Shown: piece by piece, positions 7,669 to 15,044 of the stretch
Layout of the letters: each line of letters starts with the position of its first letter
How positions within the stretch are numbered: position 1 is the first letter of the stretch
NCBI GenBank assembly: GCA_003157015.1
Contig: PMIJ01000179.1
Span: 1 to 36,184, forward strand
Reading direction: 5' to 3'
Source: Bacteroidales bacterium
GTDB lineage: Bacteria; Bacteroidota; Bacteroidia; Bacteroidales; VadinHA17
DNA length: 36,184 bases
Made by a program: the position numbers and the translations under genes
Notes under the pieces: generated by a model
What the model saw: the letters and a program-made list of their open reading frames with translations, nothing else
Database searches by the model: none
Told to the model about the DNA's origin: nothing

Positions 7669-10254
7669 ATGAAAACACGTATTGTCTTAACATTCAGCTT
7701 ATTGGTTGCAAATGCCTTTAACTGCTTCGGACAAATTCCATCAAATGGGAAACTTCTGCTCAAAGATAATTGGGCAATACAATCATCCAAAGAGATTAAA
7801 TCAGATGCCAGGAAGCTTTCAACAATTGGTTTCAAAACCGATGGATGGTATCCAACATCTATTCCAACAACCGTTCTGGCTGCATTGATAGCCAATAAAG
7901 TTTACCCTGATCCTTATTATGGAACGAATTTCAATGATCTTCCCGGTATAATTCCTTATCCGAAAAGGGAAATGCCCGATGGCAGTCCATTTAAAGTTGC
8001 ATGGTGGTACCGTACGGAGTTTAAGATACCTGCCGATTATAAAAACATGCATAACTGGCTGCAATTCCACAGCATAAATTATAAGGCCAATATATGGCTC
8101 AACGGTAAACTTATTGCCGATACAACCACAATCGAAGGCGCCTATCGCCTGTTTAACCTTGACATTACCAAGGCTGCCATACCTGGCGAAAATAATTGTC
8201 TGGCTCTGGAAATATTTCCTCCAAAGAAAATGGATCTTACCATAACATGGGTAGACTGGAACCCCACCCCTCCTGACAGAGGTATGGGTATCTGGTACGA
8301 TGTGGCCATTCGTTCTACCGGTGATGTAGCTATTGAAAACCCCCAGGTGGTGACAAAACTGAATCTGCCATCAACTGATCAGGCAAAACTAACTATTTCA
8401 GCTGAGCTGCGTAATGCTGAAGCAAAAAGCATTAAAGGAATATTAAAAGGTTCTGTTGGGGATATTACCTTTTCGCAGGAAGTAACACTTGCTCCCGGTG
8501 AAACTAAAGTGGTAAGCTTCCTTCCTGAATCGTTTCCTCAGCTTGTTATGGCTAATCCCAAACTCTGGTGGCCTCATACTGTTGGTCCGCAGAATCTTTA
8601 TGACCTGAATCTGAGTTTTGATTACTCTGGAAAAACGACAGATACAAAAAAAATCCGTTTTGGCATCCGTGAGATTACAACCTGGATGAACAATTTCGAT
8701 AAACAACATACAAAGGTGTTCCAGATAAATGGCAAAAACATTGTTATCAGGGGTGGAGGATATGTTCAGGATCTGATGCTTCGATCTTCAAATGAAAGGA
8801 TAGATGCGGACCTGATGTATGCCAAGCATATGAATCTCAATGCCCTTAGGATGGAAGCTCCGCGCGGATCAGACTACCTCTTCGAAAGATGCGATGAAGA
8901 AGGAATATTGCTGATGGTAGGCTGGTGCTGCTGCAGTGCATGGGAAGGTTGGAAAAACTGGACACCTCATACAGGAGATGTTGCTGAGGCCAGCTGGAAA
9001 GATCTGATTGTGCACCTGCGTAATCACCCATCTGTTTTTACCTGGTTATACGGAAGCGATAATTTTCCGCCTGCCGAGGTTGAAAAGAGATATCTAAAGA
9101 TACTAGATGAATATGACAACACCCGCCCTTCAGAATCTTCAGCCACACAGGCCCCAAGTTCAATTGCAGGGATAACCGGTGTTCATATGGGACCTTATCC
9201 GAATGTTTATGCCTATGAGACCCCTTCCTTCTGGTATACAAAACTTGAGTTTAATACCGAAGCAGGTCCTACCGGTGAACAAATCCCACCGATTGAAACT
9301 ATGAGGAAGATGATGCCCGAAAAGGATCTTTGGCCCATGAGCCCTTCATGGGATCTGCGTCTCCATAAGGCATTTTATCCGATTGCAAGGGCAGCTTTTG
9401 AATCGCGCTATGGTAAGCCAACCGGAGTTGAAGAGTATTGCATGAAATCACAGGTATTCCAGAATGAGGCAGTAAAGGCTATGTTTGAAGCATTTGCAGG
9501 AAATAAATACCGTTCAAGCGGAATTATTTACTGGATGTATAATTCCGCATGGCCCAAAATGTACTGGCAGCTGTATGACTATTTCTTTATGCCCAATGGA
9601 GCCTTCTATGGTGCAAAGACTGCCTGCGAACCTTTGCATATACAGTATTGTTATGATGATCATTCGGTTAAAATTGTGAATAGTTTTTACAAAGAATTTA
9701 ACGGACTGGTAGTAAAAGTCGGAATCTATGATTTTAATATGAAACCGGTATTGTTGTCAACCATGGATGCAAAAGTTGCAGCGGACAGCAGCGAGAAAAT
9801 AACTTCCCTTGATATCCCGAAAGATATCACAAAAGTTTATTTCCTGAAACTGGAATTAAATGATGCCTCAGGAAAACTCGTCTCGTCCAATTTCTACTGG
9901 TTAAGCTCTAATGGTGATGAGAAAGCCGATTTTACTGATCTGACCAAACTTCCGGCAGCAAATATAAATATAACTGCATCTCCTATCCAGCAGGAGGGAA
10001 ATAAATGCAAACTAACTGTTACAATTGAAAACTCCGGCACAGGTCTGGCTTTTGCCATTAATCCAAAGATACTTAAGCTGAATTCAAAAGACCCCGTATT
10101 ACCCGTATTCTGGGAGGATAATTATATTTCTCTTTTTCCGAAGGAAAAAAGAACATTGGAGGTTGAATATGATTTGAAAAACCTGGATGGTGAAAAGCCT
10201 CTTTTGAAAGTTGACGGGTGGAATGTTAGTGCAATAGAAAAGGAGATTAAATAG
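7669..10254 (+). CDS. Glycoside hydrolase family 2, exo-beta-D-glucosaminidase/endo-beta-mannosidase type
   Basis: The 861-residue exported enzyme has an N-terminal signal peptide of about 22 residues ending near CFGQ. Next come a GH2 sugar-binding jelly roll (WWYRTEF, WLNGKLIAD, GAYRLFN), an immunoglobulin-like domain, a TIM barrel, and C-terminal sandwich domains. Catalytic candidates are Asp464 in WLYGSDNF, in place of the usual NE acid/base, and Glu531 in LEFNTEAGP as nucleophile. This Asp/Glu arrangement is known from CsxA-type exo-beta-D-glucosaminidases and related plant endo-beta-mannosidases, so substrates such as chitosan oligosaccharides or mannosyl-glycans are likely. No SusC/SusD genes are adjacent. 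The length is typical. The stop lies 7 bases from the convergent thioredoxin-like gene. Confidence 0.87.
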   Translation: MKTRIVLTFSLLVANAFNCFGQIPSNGKLLLKDNWAIQSSKEIKSDARKLSTIGFKTDGWYPTSIPTTVLAALIANKVYPDPYYGTNFNDLPGIIPYPKREMPDGSPFKVAWWYRTEFKIPADYKNMHNWLQFHSINYKANIWLNGKLIADTTTIEGAYRLFNLDITKAAIPGENNCLALEIFPPKKMDLTITWVDWNPTPPDRGMGIWYDVAIRSTGDVAIENPQVVTKLNLPSTDQAKLTISAELRNAEAKSIKGILKGSVGDITFSQEVTLAPGETKVVSFLPESFPQLVMANPKLWWPHTVGPQNLYDLNLSFDYSGKTTDTKKIRFGIREITTWMNNFDKQHTKVFQINGKNIVIRGGGYVQDLMLRSSNERIDADLMYAKHMNLNALRMEAPRGSDYLFERCDEEGILLMVGWCCCSAWEGWKNWTPHTGDVAEASWKDLIVHLRNHPSVFTWLYGSDNFPPAEVEKRYLKILDEYDNTRPSESSATQAPSSIAGITGVHMGPYPNVYAYETPSFWYTKLEFNTEAGPTGEQIPPIETMRKMMPEKDLWPMSPSWDLRLHKAFYPIARAAFESRYGKPTGVEEYCMKSQVFQNEAVKAMFEAFAGNKYRSSGIIYWMYNSAWPKMYWQLYDYFFMPNGAFYGAKTACEPLHIQYCYDDHSVKIVNSFYKEFNGLVVKVGIYDFNMKPVLLSTMDAKVAADSSEKITSLDIPKDITKVYFLKLELNDASGKLVSSNFYWLSSNGDEKADFTDLTKLPAANINITASPIQQEGNKCKLTVTIENSGTGLAFAINPKILKLNSKDPVLPVFWEDNYISLFPKEKRTLEVEYDLKNLDGEKPLLKVDGWNVSAIEKEIK

Positions 10255-10261
10255 TTCCTTT

Positions 10262-11386
10262 CTATTTTACGCCATCTATATACCTGTTACCGACAATTAA
10301 TTTTCGCATTTCGAGCATGTTGATCGGTCCCTGGAGGCGGTAAATAACCTTACCCCCCTGTTCTATCATCATAGTGTAAGGTAATGCCCCTGACCACTGG
10401 GGATCTATCGATTCAACCAGCTCGGAATTGTTATCGCTGGTGAAAATATAGTTTTTGTTCGATGCTTCATTTTTTTGAAGGAACTTCAATACATTATCCT
10501 TTCTTGATAATTTATCAGCATTTATTGAAACAAACTCAAACTCACGGCTCCGGTATATTCTGTCGATAATGACTAAATCGGGAAATTCCTGGACACATGG
10601 GCCGCACCATGAGGCCCATACATTAATCAGTCTTAATTTATCCGATTTATTCCTGATTAATTCTTTTATGCCTGACGTATCGATGTTTTCAACTGTCACA
10701 GGAAGAGCTGCCCATTCCTTATAAAGTTTTTTTGTGCCTTCAGTTTTCCATGCCCACTTTGTTGAGCAACCAAATACATTAGTGACAGGTTTTTCAATTT
10801 TTCTTCCTTCGAGAACTGCGTCAATTGCATTTTTCAGCAACTCTCCCTTTCCCTTTTCCATTGACTCATCAATTGATCCCACATACTGCAGTTTACGGTC
10901 TTTGTCGAATACAAATGCATGAGGTGTGGCCATGGGTCCATATTCAATAGCTGTTTTTTGATCATCACCGTCATAGAGATATGGGAACTTAAATCCTTTG
11001 TCTTTGGCACGAATTTTCATTTCTTCGAATGAATCGCCCAGATCGGACCAACCCTGTTCCCACAGATTGAGTGATTTGGAGCTGTTTGATGATATTACAA
11101 CCAGTGATACTCCTTTTGGTGTGTACTTATTATATACTTCATTCAACCTGTCCTGGTAAGCCTGTGCAGTAGGACAGTGGTTGCAGCTGAAAACGACAAT
11201 CAATACTTTTGATTTAGCAAAATCAGCCAGGGTATGCGTTTTATCATCTACTCCTTTAAGTGTAAAATCAGGAGCCTGCGACCCTATTTCAAGAGTTTTG
11301 GGTTCAGGATGGATATCCTGGGCAACTGCGAAAGATACATGAAATATTATTGGAAGTATTGCAAGAAGTAATTGTTTTGTTTTCAT
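10262..11386 (-). CDS. Exported double-domain redoxin/TlpA-like thioredoxin protein
   Basis: I choose the ATG at 11384-11386, which starts directly with a signal peptide (MKTKQLLLAILPIIF...FAVAQ). A TTG 18 bases upstream would only add MQMNNI. The first domain (about 30-195) is AhpC/redoxin-like, with GSQAPDFTLKGVDD and SCNHCPTAQ, where a CxxC sits at the usual thioredoxin position. The second domain (about 225-374) is TlpA/ResA-like, with NVWASWCGPCVQEFP as the active site and a cis-Pro region near the end (GALPYTMM). Such proteins act in the periplasm as thiol reductants or peroxide-linked oxidoreductases. Two complete CxxC-bearing thioredoxin folds in one chain is the notable feature. No redox partner gene is adjacent. 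Confidence 0.85.
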   Translation of the reverse strand: MKTKQLLLAILPIIFHVSFAVAQDIHPEPKTLEIGSQAPDFTLKGVDDKTHTLADFAKSKVLIVVFSCNHCPTAQAYQDRLNEVYNKYTPKGVSLVVISSNSSKSLNLWEQGWSDLGDSFEEMKIRAKDKGFKFPYLYDGDDQKTAIEYGPMATPHAFVFDKDRKLQYVGSIDESMEKGKGELLKNAIDAVLEGRKIEKPVTNVFGCSTKWAWKTEGTKKLYKEWAALPVTVENIDTSGIKELIRNKSDKLRLINVWASWCGPCVQEFPDLVIIDRIYRSREFEFVSINADKLSRKDNVLKFLQKNEASNKNYIFTSDNNSELVESIDPQWSGALPYTMMIEQGGKVIYRLQGPINMLEMRKLIVGNRYIDGVK

Positions 11387-11598
11387 TATGTTATTCATCT
11401 GCAATTGTTTATTAAAAAAACAAGTTGTGAGTATTCAGAGCAGAATAATCTTTCCCAATTTAATAATAAATCGGAAGAGTGGTTGGAAACTCATGCTGGT
11501 TTAATAAATTTCTGATCAGAAGTTCAAAAAGCCTTATTGTTTAATATGCCCGGGCGTAAAGAAAAAGCCCTATGGGCTATTTTAACGAAGGAGCCTGA

Positions 11599-12117
11599 CT
11601 ATAGAAATTTAACAACTTCTTCCAAAGGTTTCCTGTTCTTTATTAGTGACTTTTTATACCCGGCTTTTGGATATCCCAGGGGTGTTATACTATAAATAAC
11701 CTGGTTTTCATCAAGTTTGAGTGCCTCTCTGAGCTGAGCAGGATCATAAGCTGCAATCCAGCATGTACCTACTCCTTCATTTGTTGCAGCAAGTATTATA
11801 TGTGTCATTGCAATTGCAATATCAGTTTCCAGAGAGTTGTATCCATCGTAGCCGCGGGTCCATGCCTGATCTTTAAATCCGATTATAACCAGAATATGAG
11901 GTGCATTATTTAACCATTCACGCTTGTAACAGTTTCTTACCTTTTTAAGCATTTCAGAGGAGGAGATCACGAGGAATTTCCAAGGCTGATAGTTACACGC
12001 TGAAAGAGCTAATCTTCCGGCATCCAGTATTTTTGACATAACCTCACTCGGAACTGACCGGTCAGGATCGTAATTACGGACACTTTCACGAATCCGGATT
12101 AATTCTGTATATTCCAT
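11599..12117 (-). CDS. Nitroreductase-family FMN oxidoreductase
   Basis: I choose the ATG at 12115-12117, so the protein starts MEYTELIRIRESVRNYD, the usual nitroreductase opening with an FMN-phosphate-binding Arg-Ser. An alternative start 39 bases upstream adds 13 residues with no family support. Further motifs are PS...AGRLALSACNYQPWKF, the FMN/dimer segment (D-I-x-I-A-M-T-H-I-I-L-A-A), and GVGTCWIAAYD, and the C-terminus has TPLGYPKAG. At 172 residues it is a short, common type of the family that forms homodimers and uses NAD(P)H to reduce quinones, nitroaromatics or flavins. The physiological substrate is unknown. It is a single gene with non-coding DNA on both sides. Confidence 0.9.
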   Translation of the reverse strand: MEYTELIRIRESVRNYDPDRSVPSEVMSKILDAGRLALSACNYQPWKFLVISSSEMLKKVRNCYKREWLNNAPHILVIIGFKDQAWTRGYDGYNSLETDIAIAMTHIILAATNEGVGTCWIAAYDPAQLREALKLDENQVIYSITPLGYPKAGYKKSLIKNRKPLEEVVKFL

Positions 12118-12503
12118 AATATTTTGAAATTTTGAAGTATCATCAAAATTAACCATTTTGAGAATAAAAAGGCATTTTTGCAGTCACTTTGGTAAAGTTC
12201 GCCTGTGATCCCTGTAAGGGAAACTTACTTTCATTTCTGAAACGTATTAACCGGATTCTAAGAAATGTCTTGGTAACATCACTTGTTACAAAATCAATAT
12301 CTTGCTGACAGATATAACGTTTTGTATTATAAGTAATCGGATGAGGTTGAAATAATAAAAACATTACTTTTGATATTTGTGTCTAATTATTGAAATCCTT
12401 TTTGACATTAAGTTATTACTTGGATTTGGTGAAGCTTCGAAAACAAAAAGAAAATGAGTCTTGATTATTTAAAAGTCTTTTTCCATTAATTTAATAATGG
12501 TTT
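12118..12503. other. Intergenic stretch, no supported gene
   Basis: This spacer separates the leftward nitroreductase from the rightward DUF6702-like gene. The minus strand has an open frame of 71 codons (12149-12364), but its composition is unlike a known family and I see no ribosome binding site, so I do not call it. I see no strong terminator or repeat either. It should contain both divergent promoters. Confidence 0.4.
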
Positions 12504-12986
12504 ATGCTGAAGTTATTAACTCTGCCCATACTTATTTTTTTCCAGCAAATGCCTGTAACTTTTACCGGTATTGAATATATACAGGGAACTGATTCGCTTA
12601 AGGTATCAATCAGACTCAATTACGAACTTTTTCTCCGTGATTACCAGCAGACTATTTTTGATGATCTTGATCTTGAGGTTTTGCGTAGTTTCCAGCCGTT
12701 CCCTTCTGATTTGGCTAACAATTACATAAATTCAAAAATAAGCATCTATGACAACAAAAAACTGATTATTGGGAAGTTGCTAAAGATGGAAGAGAATGAG
12801 AGAGATGTCAGGTTTAGTATCTTGTACCGCGTAGAGAAGAAGCTGAAAAGTATTACTGTGAGAAATACCATTCTTACCGGGCTATACAGCAATGTGGAAA
12901 ATCTGACTATTATCAGGAGCAGGAATTATGAATCAGAAATAAAGTTAACTCCGGAACACAATGAGGAGACTTTCATTATAAAATAA
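12504..12986 (+). CDS. DUF6702-like exported protein, copy 1
   Basis: The 160-residue protein has a short hydrophobic N-terminus (MLKLLTLPILIFFQQMP) that can act as a signal peptide. The pattern VTFTGIEYIQGTDSLKVSIRLNYELFLRDYQ resembles DUF6702, a family of small Bacteroidota periplasmic beta-sandwich proteins of unknown role. A second copy at 13126-13605 shares the same order of elements: signal, SDTLKV-type strand, F-L-R-D-Y, a Y-I-x-x-x-I-x-I-Y segment, RNxILxxLYS, and a final E-x-x-I-K-L-T. This copy lacks the typical HPxHVT opening of the family. No catalytic residues can be recognised. Confidence 0.7.
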   Translation: MLKLLTLPILIFFQQMPVTFTGIEYIQGTDSLKVSIRLNYELFLRDYQQTIFDDLDLEVLRSFQPFPSDLANNYINSKISIYDNKKLIIGKLLKMEENERDVRFSILYRVEKKLKSITVRNTILTGLYSNVENLTIIRSRNYESEIKLTPEHNEETFIIK

Positions 12987-13125
12987 CAATGCGACAATAA
13001 CGAATTAATATGACAAGATAAATTGTAAAAGTTTTGATATTTAAGATAATAATGAAAGGAAAATCAGAATTCAAAAACCTTAAAATATTTAATATTCCAT
13101 CATTTTGACCTGAATTCATAGTAAG

Positions 13126-13605
13126 ATGTTAAAAGTCTTAATTTTAAATACTTTACTTTTTTTCCATCCTGTGCATGTTACATTGATAACTATTAACCAG
13201 GCTCCGGAAAGTGATACTCTGAAAGTATTTTTCCGAATGTACTTAGATGACTTCTTAAGGGATTATAAATTGTACAACCCTGATTTTGAACCTGAGAAAA
13301 ACAGTAAAACTAATGAGATTCCGGATGACCTGATCAAAAAATATTTCATTGACAGAGTTCAGATTTACATTAATCATAAACTACTTTCGGGCAGTCTGTC
13401 AAACGTCTCAATCGATAGCTATGAAATCCGTCTTGACCTTGTTTACCATTCAGATAAAAAGCCAAGGAATTTCAAAATCAGGAATCAGATTCTGATCAGC
13501 CTCTATAGTGATCAGTCAAATATGGTCTATTTGAATATCAACAAATATGAAGATGCAATAAAGCTTACTGTTGATCGCTTTGAGGAAGAGCTAAAAGTGA
13601 AGTGA
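13126..13605 (+). CDS. DUF6702-like exported protein, copy 2
   Basis: The 159-residue paralogue of the gene before it starts MLKVLILNTLLFFHPVHVTLITI, with the HPVHVT opening typical of DUF6702 right after the hydrophobic segment. Shared blocks with copy 1 are ESDTLKVFFRMY, FLRDY, YFIDRVQIYINHK, RNQILISLYSDQSN and EDAIKLT. The identity is clearly partial, so the duplication is not recent. Its stop codon lies inside the overlapping start of the truncated helicase frame, so the helicase fragment joins directly onto the 3' end of this gene. Function unknown. Confidence 0.75.
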   Translation: MLKVLILNTLLFFHPVHVTLITINQAPESDTLKVFFRMYLDDFLRDYKLYNPDFEPEKNSKTNEIPDDLIKKYFIDRVQIYINHKLLSGSLSNVSIDSYEIRLDLVYHSDKKPRNFKIRNQILISLYSDQSNMVYLNINKYEDAIKLTVDRFEEELKVK

Positions 13606-14753
13606 AAAGATACATGTCAGAGAGAGGAGCCAATTATGAAAATATCTTACGTTTCCCCGGGACTTATCCTGAGTGCGTTGTGGTTAAAGTTGAAGAAAAT
13701 TATAGAAGCAATCAGAAGATATTGGATTTCACCAATTCCATAATAGATAATGCAAAAATTGGTTATAAGAAGAAGCTCTTTACAAAGAACTTAAGACAAT
13801 CTACTCCAATAATTAAAAGGGTTTATGGGCAGCAAGAAGAAGCAGAGTTTATTGTGGACAGGATTATGGAACTAAGCGAGCAGAATATTCCTTTAAATGA
13901 AATTGCTGTCCTTAATCGTGCTGATTGGCACAACAGATACATCCAAGCGGAGATGAGCAAAAGAGGAATTCCCTATGTAGTTGTTGGAGGTTGTAGATTT
14001 AATGAAAGAATGCATATCAAGGATATTATCTCATATTTAAGAATCACTTACAACCCTACTGATGCAGTTGCCTGGCATAGAGTATTGAAATACATTGGAG
14101 GTGTGGGACAAGTAACCACTGGAAGTGTAATTAATGATTTTCGAAATAGTGATGACCCATTTTCATTTGAGACTTTTAAACAGCGGAAGTTCTATTCTGA
14201 ACTATTGTCATTAGGGAATATGTTAGCTAAAGCCAGTCAAACGGAATATAATCTTACTCAGAAGATAGAGGTTATAAAAGAATACTATTCACCAATTTTT
14301 AAAGCAAGAGAAGAAGATTATATCATTAGGATGCAAGATATTGAAGTACTGATTGATCTATCTAAGAAATGCAAAGATCTGGACAAGTTTTTATCTGATT
14401 TTGCTCTTGATCCCCCATCGAAAAGAGTTGCTGATCAAACTAAACCCTTAATAGATGAAGGAGAAGAAGAGGGCAAAGTAACAATATCAACTGTTCATTC
14501 TGCAAAAGGGTTAGAATGGTATGCAGCGTTTATTCCACATACACTAGAAGGTATGTTCCCATCTAATAGAGCGACTAACATTTAAGAAATGGAAGAGGAG
14601 CGCAGATTGTTCTATGTAGCTTGCAGCAGGGCAAAAGAAGAGCTCTACATTACTTTTCCTCGCAATATCTATTCCTATGATGCATTTTCCCACTTACCGT
14701 CAAGGTTCTTAGTGGAAATTTCTAAAGAAAAATACATATTTAATAAGGATTAA
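13602..14753 (+). pseudogene. UvrD/REP superfamily-1 helicase, truncated and interrupted
   Basis: The frame from GTG 13602 to the stop at 14583-14585 covers only the C-terminal half of a UvrD/REP helicase. It opens at RGANYENILRFP, a remnant of motif III (usually QSIYSFRGA), then has VEENYRSN (motif IV), GIPYVVVGG and TVHSAKGLEW (motif V). After the TAA the same frame continues, EMEEERRLFYVACSRAKEELYITFP, which is motif VI, and ends at 14751-14753. So motifs I, Ia and II (ATP binding) are missing and a stop codon separates V from VI. Neither piece can be an active helicase. The first 15 or so bases come from the end of the DUF6702-like gene. I read it as a deletion relic, next to a tRNA fragment that also marks rearrangement. 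Confidence 0.88.
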
Positions 14754-14860
14754 CCCCTTGTTTTATAAGTCAGGAAAATTTACCACATTTGGCCGGCATG
14801 GATGGCTATTAGAACTCATATTATAGGGTTAGCTTTAAATGAGAAGTAATTAAATTTATA

Positions 14861-14903
14861 TCGGGTGCAAGGGGTCGTCTGTTCGAGTCAGATCACCCCC
14901 GAC
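14861..14903 (+). tRNA. 3' fragment of a tRNA-Pro(CGG)-like gene
   Basis: The fragment starts inside an anticodon loop (T-CGG-G, fitting anticodon CGG with G37). It continues through the 3' half of the anticodon stem (GCAAG), variable loop GGGTC, and a full T-arm: stem GTCTG/CAGAT around loop TTCGAGT at 14877-14893. It ends in an acceptor strand CACCCCC plus GAC. No matching 5' half (GGGGGTG start with D-arm) lies upstream at the right distance, so it is not a working tRNA. A terminator follows. Such 3' pieces are left at one end of elements that integrate into tRNA genes. The Pro identity is moderately sure, the fragment nature more so. Confidence 0.65.
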
Positions 14904-14918
14904 AATTAAAAATAAAAT

Positions 14919-14947
14919 GGTTAGAGAGTTTCTGACCTTTTTTTTTT
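14919..14947 (+). terminator. Rho-independent terminator after the tRNA fragment
   Basis: GGTTAGA and TCTGACC form a 7-bp stem with one G-U pair around a 5-base loop (14919-14937), followed by ten T (14938-14947). It is well placed as the native terminator of the former tRNA gene. It also shields the convergent M16 protease gene. Confidence 0.7.
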
Positions 14948-15044
14948 CTTTATTACATACCGTTTGCAAACAAGTCTTAATTATATAATCCTTTGAAGCC
15001 TATTTTAACAATAAACGCGCGCTTTTAAACTGTTAAAAGAAGTT

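Noticed and set aside
12149-12364. 71-codon minus-strand frame upstream of the nitroreductase
   Set aside because: No family resemblance, no ribosome binding site, and it overlaps the upstream start option of the nitroreductase.
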